Source: Gammaproteobacteria bacterium
GTDB taxonomy: Bacteria > Pseudomonadota > Gammaproteobacteria > Arenicellales > Poriferihabitantaceae
Assembly (NCBI GenBank): GCA_024644945.1
Contig: JAHEGU010000003.1
Location: forward strand, 62,001-126,000
Reading direction: 5' to 3'
DNA length: 64,000 nt
The notes under the pieces were generated by a model, which worked only from the letters and a program-made list of their open reading frames with translations, was not told the origin of the DNA and did no database searches. Made by a program: the position numbers and the translations under genes. Of the stretch, positions 18,330 through 27,012 are shown piece by piece. Numbering within the stretch: position 1 is the first letter of the stretch; the number at the start of each line of letters is the position of its first letter.

Positions 18330-19079
18330 TTGCACAAAATACTGGTACTTTGGGCTACTCCACGCTCTACTTCTACCGCATTCGAATGGATGATGCGTAT
18401 GAGGGGTGACTTGAATTGTTTTCACGAGCCATTTGGAGAACCTTGGTATCAAGGCGAATCCCCAAGGTGGCCGCGTATCAAACGAGATAGTCCGCGCAAA
18501 TCCGGACTGACCTTTGAGAGTGTCTGGCAGCAGCTTAACGAAGCTGCAACTAGAGGCCCAGTATTTTCCAAAGATTTCCCCCACTATATTGAGCATATGT
18601 GGACTGATGAATTCCTCGGTAATTTCAATCATAGTTTCTTAATTCGAGATCCAGCAAAGGTAGCGACCTCAATGTTCAAACATTGGCCAGATTTTGTACT
18701 CAAAGAAATTGCCATTGTTGAGCAGCGGAAGTTGTTCGATCGTCTCGTGGATACACTCGGTGAGGTGCCTCCGGTAATTGATAGTGACGACCTGCTGGAA
18801 AATCCTTCGGGTATTGTAGAGGCGTACTGTCGCTCCGTAGGTATTCCATTTTTACCGCAAGCGCTTACCTGGGAGCCTGGGCATCGCGAAGAGGTCAGCT
18901 GGTATGATGGCGGGTCATGGCATGGAAACCTGAGGCAGTCGGATGGACTAAAGCCGCAACCGAAAACGCATTTAGATATTTCCGATACGCCGGATCGGGT
19001 GAAAGAAATATACGAAATTTGCCTGCCTCATTACCTGCATTTGTACCAGAATCGACTTGGTCCGGTTTCATCTGAGTGA
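18330..19079 (+). CDS. Sulfotransferase-family protein
   Basis: 249 residues starting at TTG 18330 with AGGAAGG a few bases upstream. The N-terminal strand and 5'-phosphosulfate loop, ILVLWATPRSTSTAFEW, and the later SFLIRDPAKVATSMFKHW, which resembles the 3'-phosphate-binding region, identify a PAPS-dependent sulfotransferase fold. Members of this branch are often annotated branched-chain aminotransferase-like or plain sulfotransferase proteins, and their acceptors are unknown. It follows the isomerase-like gene with a 12-base gap. No membrane segment. Confidence 0.78.
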   Translation: MHKILVLWATPRSTSTAFEWMMRMRGDLNCFHEPFGEPWYQGESPRWPRIKRDSPRKSGLTFESVWQQLNEAATRGPVFSKDFPHYIEHMWTDEFLGNFNHSFLIRDPAKVATSMFKHWPDFVLKEIAIVEQRKLFDRLVDTLGEVPPVIDSDDLLENPSGIVEAYCRSVGIPFLPQALTWEPGHREEVSWYDGGSWHGNLRQSDGLKPQPKTHLDISDTPDRVKEIYEICLPHYLHLYQNRLGPVSSE

Positions 19080-19173
19080 ATACCGAGCAGGATCACTATT
19101 GTTATGATAGTTCGAAACTAATCTAGGCGCGCGTGTTATCCTCAAAAGCCACTGAAATTTTAGTTCTAAGACA

Positions 19174-19446
19174 TTGGAAAACGACTCTGAAAATACTGGA
19201 ATCTGGATGCGTTTGCTCTATATGCTACTGTTTTTTCTTATATACAGCGTAGCTGAATTCTGTTTGGCGGCTGTGGTGTTGATTCAAATAGGATTTGTAT
19301 TGTTCACCGGAGAGAGAAATCAAAAGCTGCTAGAACTGGGGGGTGGTCTAGGATTGTTTATCTATGAAATTTTACGTTTTATGACCTTCAACTCTGAAAA
19401 AAGACCGTTCCCGTTTTCTGACTGGCCCGCAATCAAGGTTGATTGA
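19174..19446 (+). CDS. DUF4389-family membrane protein
   Basis: 90 residues with two membrane helices (about 12-45) and the family ending LRFMTFNSEKRPFPFSDWP. This is DUF4389, a small inner-membrane protein of unknown role that is common in gammaproteobacteria. The only fitting start is TTG 19174; the alternative ATG 19207 would cut the conserved N-terminal segment. It is convergent with the outer-membrane barrel gene. Confidence 0.8.
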   Translation: MENDSENTGIWMRLLYMLLFFLIYSVAEFCLAAVVLIQIGFVLFTGERNQKLLELGGGLGLFIYEILRFMTFNSEKRPFPFSDWPAIKVD

Positions 19447-19500
19447 TCGGACAAGAGGGGGTTAATTAGAGTTTCAGATCGAACCCGCAGATCCCACCAT

Positions 19501-19552
19501 CAGGTCCCAATGAAGCAGGTCCTGAAGCAGGCCCAATGAAGCAAGCCCAATG
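19501..19552. repeat. Short degenerate tandem repeat
   Basis: Four imperfect units of 15, 12, 14 and 11 bases with core CCCAATGAAGCAGG lie between two convergent genes. No gene overlaps them. They look like slipped-strand duplication in spacer DNA. Confidence 0.6.
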
Positions 19553-19569
19553 TGGTGCTGGTTCGGTCG

Positions 19570-20808
19570 TTACTTGAATAGATATCGGATACCACCGGTA
19601 ACCATGTTATCGCTGTCGACGTTATCCAACTCGTCGCCGAAAACACGTCCTTCAAGGAACCATTGCGCGTTCGTAACGCCAATACCGCTGCCGCCATGTA
19701 GAAATAACGAAACGTCGTCAAATTCGCTATCACTAATATTCCAGTAGCCTAGTCCTCCTCCAATGAACCCCGACGTTCCAATCGAGCGGTCGAGACCAAT
19801 GTCTGCAAACCAGTTGTCATCAGGGTAAATGTAGTTACTGTTGACTCCATTCCGATCCAGATATCCTATCTGGCCGAAAACCGAAACCTTTTCTGACAGT
19901 GGTTTGAGTGCACCAGCTTTGATACCGAACACGTCGGCGTTATCTTCGTAGAGATTGTCCAAGGCGGGCGCAAGCCTCATTCTGGATTCAGCGCCAGCAA
20001 ATAATCCGATATAGGGTATGAAACTTAAGCCTGATTTCTCGACTGCCACAGCCGCCGATGCTGCTACTGGCGCTGCGGTAACAAGATGTGATGCAGAACC
20101 TGTCGCACTTCCACATTCGTCCTTGTTGGTGACTTCAACTATTACGGTGCCGGGCTCCAGGGTTCCTGACCAGCAGCCGGTACTATCAAGCGACACGGTT
20201 TCGTTACTGCCATCAGCTCTGGTAAGCACGGCTTCACTGCCCGAGTCGGCGCAGACTTTAATGTTTTCATTATCTGCATTTATCGTAACGACGGGCGCAG
20301 GCGTGGTGATTTCAGACGTCGCCATCAAACTGAGATTGCAGCATGCGTTGGGTATTACCAGTTTATGCACTTTGCACTGCGAGGTAACATTGACCTCAAA
20401 TCCATCGAAAGGTTTTTCGCCAGCCCAAATTCTGTTTCGTAAGATTTGACCGCGGCCTTTCTTCTTCAGTCCAGTCCAGTCAAATTTCGACCCTTTGGCA
20501 TAAGTGCCTGTGCTGAAATCTCCAGCAGCTATGGCGTTGAATAAATCTTCCGGATTCCCTTCCCAGTTAGCTTCCTCTAGTACCTGTTCGACCAACTCTC
20601 TGTTATTGGCAAAGAACGACTGCAATTCACTGGCGCTCGAAATGCCAGGTTTGCACATTGCCTGAGACGTGCCGAGTACGTTGAATGCATTGTATTCCTG
20701 CGTATTGCCCACATGACTCAGGGACATCAACAGAATTCCGATAACGAGTCTGTCGGCACGTAAAAACTGGTTGCAAATCTTTAATACGAATTTGATAAGC
20801 GTTGTCAT
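19570..20808 (-). CDS. Exported protein with C-terminal outer-membrane beta-barrel
   Basis: 412 residues. A hydrophobic N-terminal segment around residues 15-37 is a likely signal peptide. Residues 40-240 form a soluble region with several cysteines (CKV, NACCN, VCAD, GCW, DEC), which could form disulfides. From about 245, alternating aromatic and glycine-rich strands (IPYIGLFAGAESR, FGQIGYLDRNG, SGFIGGGLGYWN) end in GGIRYLFK, the aromatic C-terminus typical of outer-membrane barrels; about eight strands would fit. No family name recognised. It is alone on its strand here. Confidence 0.65.
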   Translation of the reverse strand: MTTLIKFVLKICNQFLRADRLVIGILLMSLSHVGNTQEYNAFNVLGTSQAMCKPGISSASELQSFFANNRELVEQVLEEANWEGNPEDLFNAIAAGDFSTGTYAKGSKFDWTGLKKKGRGQILRNRIWAGEKPFDGFEVNVTSQCKVHKLVIPNACCNLSLMATSEITTPAPVVTINADNENIKVCADSGSEAVLTRADGSNETVSLDSTGCWSGTLEPGTVIVEVTNKDECGSATGSASHLVTAAPVAASAAVAVEKSGLSFIPYIGLFAGAESRMRLAPALDNLYEDNADVFGIKAGALKPLSEKVSVFGQIGYLDRNGVNSNYIYPDDNWFADIGLDRSIGTSGFIGGGLGYWNISDSEFDDVSLFLHGGSGIGVTNAQWFLEGRVFGDELDNVDSDNMVTGGIRYLFK

Positions 20809-21083
20809 ATCAATCTCCTAAATCGAGCAACATTCGGGAATACGAATAGTTTAACCGGGGCAATTATACAGAAACAAAGCCTCAGTCGTAGTGCTAGTCG
20901 TCTTCTGGATTTTTCCAAGCCAATACGTGTCGTTATATGCAGACATCTGGAAATATTACCGTTTGTCGTTGAAGCGAACGAATAAATTTAAAGAAGCTTT
21001 ATTATTTATATGAACATACCCTAATCTTCGATTTACTGGTTACAATGTTCATAGTATTTGATCTTAATCAGTAATTACGCTTC

Positions 21084-21995
21084 ATGTATTGGTGCCTTTT
21101 AGTTAACCGGGTTAATGCCGTCTGGCAATTGCCCCGTACTTTCCTTGCGGGAATGATGCTTCTTTCTGGCTGCGCTGCTGATATTGCCGCTGATCAGCAG
21201 CTCGGGCTTACTTATGTCAATGCCAGCGAAACATTTTTGGAAAATCCGCACGATCTCAAACTTTCACCGAATGGTAAGTGGTTATTTGTATCTGACGTAG
21301 GAAATAATCGAATTGCGGTGCTTGACCCTCAAACGTTAAAACTGGTGTCATCGTTTGGGAGTGATCATCAGTCAGGGACTCACGATATCGATTTCGATGC
21401 GTCTGGAAAAGCCTATGTGGCCGATACCCACAACAATCGCATCGTGATTTACCAGATGGAAGGGCCAACAGGTAAACAAATAGGAGAATTAAGTGAGCGT
21501 ATTCGAGGCCCAGAAGGTGTGCTGTGTCATCCAAATGGTTGGGTCTATGTGGCGGGGGCCTGGTCGGGCAACGTAGTGGCTTTTGATGGTGAAAAGATAG
21601 TAGCCGAACTTACCGGCCTTTCTTCGCCTCATGATCTTGAAGTGAATGCAGAAGGGGATATTTGGTTGGCAGACTCTGGAAACAATCGCATGCTGTTGTT
21701 GAGCTCGGATCTCAAGGTAAAAAAGGAACTGAGTGGCCCGCTTTATGACTTCAACGGGGTGCGATACCAAGATTTTTTAGCGAACGGCACTTTAGTAGTC
21801 GCGGACAAGAACAATCATCAGGTCAAGCTGATCTCCTCAGACAGTCTGCTGCTAGGTGCCGTGGGTTCAGGGCAGCCCGGAAAAGGCCCCCATCAATTCA
21901 CCACGCCCGAGGGAGTGGAAGTCAGTGGGTCGACCATCTGGATATCCGATTCGGGTAATGATCGTATTGTGCAGTATAAATTAGATGGCCCCTGA
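21084..21995 (+). CDS. NHL-repeat beta-propeller lipoprotein
   Basis: 303 residues. The N-terminus carries a lipobox LSGC with Cys30 as the lipidation site. The rest is built from about six NHL-type repeats with the recurring pattern PHDLxxxxxGxhhhxDxGNNRI, for example at ENPHDLKLSPNGKWLFVSDVG, SGKAYVADTHNNRIVI, GDIWLADSGNNRMLLL and TIWISDSGNDRIVQYK. Such propellers bind ligands or act as lactonase-like enzymes. No catalytic site can be assigned. It is convergent with the methionine-rich gene. Confidence 0.85.
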   Translation: MYWCLLVNRVNAVWQLPRTFLAGMMLLSGCAADIAADQQLGLTYVNASETFLENPHDLKLSPNGKWLFVSDVGNNRIAVLDPQTLKLVSSFGSDHQSGTHDIDFDASGKAYVADTHNNRIVIYQMEGPTGKQIGELSERIRGPEGVLCHPNGWVYVAGAWSGNVVAFDGEKIVAELTGLSSPHDLEVNAEGDIWLADSGNNRMLLLSSDLKVKKELSGPLYDFNGVRYQDFLANGTLVVADKNNHQVKLISSDSLLLGAVGSGQPGKGPHQFTTPEGVEVSGSTIWISDSGNDRIVQYKLDGP

Positions 21996-22007
21996 CACGG
22001 TTTAAAC

Positions 22008-22040
22008 CGGGTGAACGTTCAATTGTCGATCGCTCACCCG
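22008..22040. terminator. Possible bidirectional terminator between convergent genes
   Basis: Seven-base stem CGGGTGA at 22008-22014 pairs with TCACCCG at 22034-22040, followed by AAAATTT on the plus side and TTTAAA on the minus side. The loop is long (19 bases), so the call is weak. Confidence 0.4.
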
Positions 22041-22093
22041 AAAATTTAGAAACTCTCCCTGAAGAATCAAGAATGAAAGAAAATACTTAACGA

Positions 22094-22801
22094 CTACTCT
22101 GGTTGAGGCTGCTCCGCCGCGGGTGGAGCCGCCGGTACAGTAGGCATCGGCATCGGCATCGGCATCATTCCGCCCATTCCCATCATGTTATACATCGGCT
22201 GCATGGACTGCGGATTAATCATCCAGTTTATCCTTGGCACGTACCAGTTTGGATTGGCCATAGACGTGATCGGTTCGTAATAAACTGGATTCATCATAGC
22301 GGTCATCCACTTATTGTAGTACGCCGGATTCATCATCTGCATAAACGGCTGATACATTGCGGGATTCATTGGCGCCATCATCCATGAATAATACATGCTG
22401 GGATTCATAAAACGCATCATTACTCTAGACATCTTATTAAAATCCGTCATTCCCCGCATCCAGGTATCCCACATTACGGGCTCGGTCGCACACTTGGTCA
22501 TGACGTGAATAGTGTGTGGGTCATTTACTACCGCCATAAGTCGAGCAAATGCAGCAGGGTCAGCCATGGTGTCCGCCATGACCTCCATATCGGTAAAAGC
22601 TTTAAGTTGTGGAACGATGCTTTCAAAGCGTTCTTCATCGGTGTTTGAGCAGTCGCCATAATATTGTTTAGCCAGCTCGAACTTATGTTCTGCCGCTGAA
22701 GTAGAATCGGTTTCTTGGGCGATAACTCCGGGACTCATTAACCCGATCAGTAGCACATAAATAAATTGCCATAAGAAAAATTTAGTTTTGCGAGTTTTCA
22801 T
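22094..22801 (-). CDS. Secreted methionine-rich protein with NP-x-x-Y repeats
   Basis: I start at ATG 22801 (235 residues): this gives a classical signal peptide MKTRKTKFFLWQFIYVLLIG ending near VIAQ; ATG 22819 adds six residues. Residues about 30-115 form a helical domain with two cysteines (GDCSN, TKCAT). The rest is a repeat of about 12-13 residues beginning NP and carrying one or two Tyr and two to four Met each, six copies, then a MGMGGMMPMPMPMP tail rich in Pro. No family is recognised. Methionine-rich periplasmic segments can bind Cu(I) or take up oxidants; both ideas are inference. Confidence 0.75.
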   Translation of the reverse strand: MKTRKTKFFLWQFIYVLLIGLMSPGVIAQETDSTSAAEHKFELAKQYYGDCSNTDEERFESIVPQLKAFTDMEVMADTMADPAAFARLMAVVNDPHTIHVMTKCATEPVMWDTWMRGMTDFNKMSRVMMRFMNPSMYYSWMMAPMNPAMYQPFMQMMNPAYYNKWMTAMMNPVYYEPITSMANPNWYVPRINWMINPQSMQPMYNMMGMGGMMPMPMPMPTVPAAPPAAEQPQPE

Positions 22802-22836
22802 TAAATTAGTAGAGATCATAAAATCGTAATGGTAAT

Positions 22837-22854
22837 TTTACTGTCAACAGTAAA
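22837..22854. promoter_or_regulatory. Palindromic operator candidate upstream of the Met-rich gene
   Basis: TTTACTGT-CA-ACAGTAAA is a perfect 8+8 inverted repeat with a 2-base centre. On the minus strand a TTGACA hexamer lies at its centre, 40 bases before the chosen start, so a bound repressor would cover a -35 box. The -10 element at the expected distance is poor, which limits the call. Confidence 0.5.
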
Positions 22855-23030
22855 TTCCGCATTGATTTGACTCAAATTAGATGGAAATCGACGGGTGCTG
22901 TTGAGAATCGTGACAATTTGCCAATTGACCCAGATCAACTAGAGAATTCGATCATGCCCCACAATACCGTATAAATTAGAGTAGTCAGCGCTTCCAATCA
23001 ACATTCGAATTCATTGTCTTTATTAGTGCT

Positions 23031-25469
23031 ATGGCCAAACTTGCAGCGTTGAAAGCAGAGCAACTGTACAGAAAATGCGATCTGTCAGAGATTCCATTTG
23101 AGACTTCTGATCAGGTGACTGAATATGAAAGTGTTGTCGGTCAGGGTCGGGCACTTGGAGCCATCCACTTCGGTACTCGGATCCGTGGAGAGGGGTATAA
23201 CGTATTCGCACTCGGTCCGGCCGGCACAGGAAAACACTCTGTGGTCAGGCATATTCTTGAATCCGAGGCGAAAAATAAGCCGACTCCCGCCGACTGGTGT
23301 TACGTCTACAATTTTGAGACGCCACATAAACCTAATGCCCTGCAGCTTCCCCCTGGAAGGGGTTCGAGTTTTAGAAAGGATATGGAGCAGCTCACCGAGG
23401 ATCTAAACTCTGTTATACCGGCGGCATTTGCGACAGAGGATTACCAGGCGCAAATCGAAAAGCTCGAGCAGGAGCTGGCAACTAGAAGAGACAAGTCCTT
23501 AAACGATCTTGCTGATGAAGCTAGAGAAAAAGGTGTGCAGTTGGTGCACACACCATCAGGGTTTGCTTTCGCACCGTTGGATAAAAAGGAGGAGGTGATT
23601 CGTCCGGAAGAATACGAAAAGCTATCCGAATCTGAAAAGAAAAGATTGGAATCGATTGTTGCCAAGCTTCAAAAAAAGTTTCAGCGCTTGATACGTCAAT
23701 TTCCAAACTGGCAGAAGGAAAATAGGGAAAAAATTAAGGAAACAGATCGAAATATCGCAAGGCTTGCGGTAGAAAATCTTATAGGAGCGATAAAGGATAA
23801 CAATAGTGATCTCTCAGAAGTCACCGCTTTCTTGTCTTCGGTAGAGGAGGATATTGTCGAACATGTAAGAGATTTTCGTGGCGAGCAGGAAACAAATGTC
23901 TTATTTGGTGGTGGTGGCCAATCTCGTGCGGTGGCATTGCAACGCTACAAAGTAAATTTGATTGTCGATCACAGTAGAAAGAACTCAGCGCCAGTTGTAT
24001 ATCAGGATCTGCCTACACATAGTAACCTGATGGGAAGAGCTGAGTACCAATCACAGATGGGGACCCTTGTTACCGATTTCACTCTGCTCAAGCCTGGTGA
24101 TTTGCATCATGCAAACGGTGGTTACCTGATACTTGACGCGCGCCATCTTCTGACTCAACCTTTTGCTTGGGAGAGTCTCAAGCGTGCGTTACGCTCGAGC
24201 GAGGTGCGGATAGAGCCACTTGAACGAAGCTTAGGGCTTATCAGTACGATTTCTCTGGAACCAGAGCCAATTCCTTTCGATGCAAAAGTCGTGTTGCTCG
24301 GAGATCGTATGCTTTATTACCTGCTCAACCAATATGATCCCGAATTCAAAGACCTGTTTAAGGTGGCCGCAGATTTTGATGACACGCTCGACCGGAGCCC
24401 CGACAACTGTGAGAGTTTCGCGAGATTGATAGCGGGCATGGCGCACAAACAATCATTACGTTCAATCGATAATACAGGTGTTGCCCGGTTGATAGAACAC
24501 GGGGCAAGGATTGCAGGAGATGCTGACAAGCTGTCAACCCATCTCAGGGAGGTAAGTGACGTGCTTGAAGAGGCGAACTACTGGGCCGGTGAGCACGATT
24601 CGTCGATCATAACCCGGCAACATGTGCAGGAGGCCATCGACGGAAAGATTAGTCGATTGGATCGAGTGCGTGCACATATTTATGAAGCTATTGCGCGTGG
24701 CACGATTGCTATCGATACTGAGGGTGCACGGGTTGGACAAATAAACGGGCTTTCGGTTATCGATATGGGTGATTTTGCCTTCGGCCAGCCTTCAAGAATT
24801 ACCGCCACGACCAGGCTAGGTGATGGCAAAGTGATTGATATTGAGCGAGAGACAGAGCTGGGCGGGCGGATTCATTCGAAGGGTGTTCTGATCCTTTCAA
24901 ACTTCCTTGCGTCCAGGTATGCCATAAAACATCCGCTTTCTCTCTCTGCCAGTCTTGTATTCGAACAGTCTTATGCAATGGTAGATGGTGACAGCGCATC
25001 ACTTGCGGAGCTCTGCACTTTACTTTCGGTATTGTCTGACATTCCAATCAATCAGAGTTTTGCAGTAACAGGGTCTATCAATCAGTTGGGTAAAGTCCAG
25101 GCTATCGGGGGTGTTAATCAGAAGATTGAGGGTTTCTTTGACGTTTGTAAAGCAAAGGGTTTCACTAACAATCAGGGGGTTTTGATCCCATCTTCGAACG
25201 TTAAGCATCTGATGTTGCGGGAAGATATTGTAGAAGCAGCGATAAACGGTAAATTCAGTGTCTATTCGGTTGAGACCGTGGATCAGGCAATCGAGGTTCT
25301 GACTGGGGTGGAAGCCGGCGCAAGAACCGAAGACGGTGAGTTTCCAGAGGGATCGCTCAATGACAAAGTAGAAAAATACCTGATTTCTCTTGCGGATTTA
25401 CGTCGTCGTTTCTCTGGAAAAGACAAAGAAGCTGATGATCAGGACGAAGGTGAGGAAAATGAGACCTGA
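23031..25469 (+). CDS. Lon-like ATP-dependent protease (AAA_32/LonC-B type)
   Basis: 812 residues. Walker A GPAGTGKHS is at 62-70, a long charged coiled-coil insert runs from about 120 to 260, and Walker B lies in GGYLILDARH. The C-terminal Lon protease domain carries Ser655 (in DGDSAS) and Lys698 (in GGVNQK), 43 residues apart as in E. coli Lon Ser679/Lys722. The architecture fits the COG1067 Lon-like family, distinct from housekeeping Lon with its LAN domain. It degrades unfolded or regulatory proteins in the cytoplasm. The next gene's start overlaps its last codons, so a stress operon is likely. Confidence 0.92.
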   Translation: MAKLAALKAEQLYRKCDLSEIPFETSDQVTEYESVVGQGRALGAIHFGTRIRGEGYNVFALGPAGTGKHSVVRHILESEAKNKPTPADWCYVYNFETPHKPNALQLPPGRGSSFRKDMEQLTEDLNSVIPAAFATEDYQAQIEKLEQELATRRDKSLNDLADEAREKGVQLVHTPSGFAFAPLDKKEEVIRPEEYEKLSESEKKRLESIVAKLQKKFQRLIRQFPNWQKENREKIKETDRNIARLAVENLIGAIKDNNSDLSEVTAFLSSVEEDIVEHVRDFRGEQETNVLFGGGGQSRAVALQRYKVNLIVDHSRKNSAPVVYQDLPTHSNLMGRAEYQSQMGTLVTDFTLLKPGDLHHANGGYLILDARHLLTQPFAWESLKRALRSSEVRIEPLERSLGLISTISLEPEPIPFDAKVVLLGDRMLYYLLNQYDPEFKDLFKVAADFDDTLDRSPDNCESFARLIAGMAHKQSLRSIDNTGVARLIEHGARIAGDADKLSTHLREVSDVLEEANYWAGEHDSSIITRQHVQEAIDGKISRLDRVRAHIYEAIARGTIAIDTEGARVGQINGLSVIDMGDFAFGQPSRITATTRLGDGKVIDIERETELGGRIHSKGVLILSNFLASRYAIKHPLSLSASLVFEQSYAMVDGDSASLAELCTLLSVLSDIPINQSFAVTGSINQLGKVQAIGGVNQKIEGFFDVCKAKGFTNNQGVLIPSSNVKHLMLREDIVEAAINGKFSVYSVETVDQAIEVLTGVEAGARTEDGEFPEGSLNDKVEKYLISLADLRRRFSGKDKEADDQDEGEENET

Positions 25470-26256
25470 GACGCATTCAAATGAGAGGCGTATTCTAGTG
25501 GCTCTAGATGCGTCACCAAGTAGTATGGATTCTCTTGAAATGGCAGTTAACCTGGCTGCTCGTATGCGCGCTCAGTTAGAAACGCTTTTCATTGAAGACA
25601 TAAATCTGTTAAGACTGGCAGCTTTACCATTTGCCGCAGAGCTGGACCGGTCAAGCGGAGAAGCCCGTTCCATGAACGAAGCAGGGATTACCTCCGCATT
25701 GCAGGCTCATGTAGAAAGGCTGAGACGGCGGCTTGACTGGTTCAGCGAACACAGGAAAATCCAATATAGTTTGCGCACAGTACGCGGTGATTATCTGACT
25801 GAGGCAATGCAGGCTGACTCAGATATTTTATTTATCTATACATCGAAAAGGATATCGATGGGTGAAGCCGCCAACCCTTCTAGATCTACCGCATTGCGCA
25901 CTGCGCAGCGTGGGGTACCTTCGATTTTTACCGTATATTCAGTAGGTGATCGGTCAGGAGAATCGCTTCGGCTTGCGGTCGAACTCGCGGATATTCTAGG
26001 GACTGAATTGGTGATCGTACTACCGGTTGCTAGCGATGAGGAGCTGGAAAGCTACCAGACTGATGTAGCAAAGCAGCTCGGTAAACGGTCTAACGTGACT
26101 TTTAAGACAGCTAATACTGACTTTGCCAGAACAGCGTCTGAAATTGCCAAAAACAGATGCTCTTTGTTGGTTTTACCTAAGCATGGTGATCAGTTCGATC
26201 GTAATGAGATGAACGCATTACGATCATTGCATTGTCCTTTGGTGTTGGTTGGGTAG
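25459..26256 (+). CDS. Universal stress protein (tandem/UspA-like)
   Basis: I start at ATG 25459, inside the last four codons of the protease gene (overlap 11 bases), with GGTGAGG just upstream; the longer frame adds 23 residues from the other reading frame. 265 residues: the first domain opens RRILVALDASPSSMDSLEMAVNLA, the UspA fold, and a second, weaker domain follows from about residue 145. The classical ATP-binding GxxGxxxxxxxGS(S/T) near the end of each domain is not clear, so nucleotide binding is uncertain. Translational coupling to the Lon-like protease suggests a shared stress role. Confidence 0.82.
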   Translation: MRPETHSNERRILVALDASPSSMDSLEMAVNLAARMRAQLETLFIEDINLLRLAALPFAAELDRSSGEARSMNEAGITSALQAHVERLRRRLDWFSEHRKIQYSLRTVRGDYLTEAMQADSDILFIYTSKRISMGEAANPSRSTALRTAQRGVPSIFTVYSVGDRSGESLRLAVELADILGTELVIVLPVASDEELESYQTDVAKQLGKRSNVTFKTANTDFARTASEIAKNRCSLLVLPKHGDQFDRNEMNALRSLHCPLVLVG

Positions 26257-26291
26257 AATGGTTTTTAGAAAACTGTCTTGGAGAAATTCAA

Positions 26292-26693
26292 ATGAAAGTA
26301 GCTGATATGATGAGGCGCAGTCCTGTGGTCGCGGATCGTGAATTTTCGATCCAGCAAGCAGCCGAAATTATGCGAGTGCAGCAGGTTGATCACTTGATCG
26401 TAGTTGATACGGAGACAGGTGAGATTCCAGTCGGGATCGTCACGGGAAGAGATCTGGTGATCGAGATAATGGCCGAAAAAGTCGGCACGGAAGAAGTCAC
26501 GGTAGGGGATATTATGGCGACTGATCTATACACTGCATCTGAAGATCAGGAAATCGGCGTCGCCTTGTTGTTGATGAGGGAGCACGAAGTTCACCATCTA
26601 CCAGTTATTGACGGAGGTGGTCAACTGTCTGGAGTACTGTTTGTATACGATCTAATGGATCGGCTCATTGATGACAATGCTGCTATCGATTAG
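26292..26693 (+). CDS. Tandem CBS-domain protein
   Basis: 133 residues from ATG 26292 (GGAGAAATTC upstream); the longer frame from 26232 lies inside the USP gene. Two CBS motifs fill the protein: residues 5-60 (DMMRRSPVVADREFSIQQAAEIM, VTGRDLVIEI) and 72-130 (DIMATDLYTASEDQEIGVALLLM, LPVIDGGGQLSGVL). Such stand-alone CBS pairs bind adenosine nucleotides and act as energy or redox sensors. It is the third gene of the protease/USP operon. Confidence 0.9.
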   Translation: MKVADMMRRSPVVADREFSIQQAAEIMRVQQVDHLIVVDTETGEIPVGIVTGRDLVIEIMAEKVGTEEVTVGDIMATDLYTASEDQEIGVALLLMREHEVHHLPVIDGGGQLSGVLFVYDLMDRLIDDNAAID

Positions 26694-26778
26694 ACCTCAA
26701 CTTCTTCACCTCAACCAATGAGTCTGATTCAGGGGTAGAGTTCGTGCCTGGTATGGCCAAGTCCTCGTTAACTTATTG

Positions 26779-27012
26779 TTAACTTATTGGCAAATTTAAG
26801 TACGTGTCTCCATTTTTGAGTTCGCTCAGCATTTGCTTCAGACGCTCAATTTTGACTTCAGATTTCTGTGCGGAATTAATCCATCTCAGATAATTGATCC
26901 GTTGATATTTGGGACGTACTTCAAATGCAGAACACAAATCATGTTGCTGCAAGGCCTCATGAACAAATTGGGGATATTGTTCAAGGGATGGAGATGTATT
27001 CTTCTTAGCCAT
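26779..27012 (-). CDS. YdeI/OmpD-associated-like small protein
   Basis: 77 residues from ATG 27012; the 107-residue alternative adds a stretch without family likeness. The core reads HEALQQHDLCSAFEVRPKYQRINYLRWINSAQKSEVKIERLKQMLSELKNG in pieces, matching the C-terminal helical domain of YdeI/OmpD-associated proteins (F-x-x-L-x-P-x-x-R-x-x-Y-h-x-W-I-x-x-A-K). The usual N-terminal domain is absent, so it is either a short variant or a truncation. Function unknown. Confidence 0.5.
   Translation of the reverse strand: MAKKNTSPSLEQYPQFVHEALQQHDLCSAFEVRPKYQRINYLRWINSAQKSEVKIERLKQMLSELKNGDTYLNLPIS

Noticed and set aside
19501-19552. CRISPR-like repeats
   Set aside because: Units are only 11-15 bases and adjacent with no unique spacers.
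23085-25208. Antisense ORFs across the Lon-like gene
   Set aside because: They are frame shadows; the sense frame has the Walker A and Ser-Lys protease signatures.
26760-26790. GTTAACTTATT repeated twice near 26768
   Set aside because: A two-copy 11-base direct repeat in a gap; no structure or gene supports a function.
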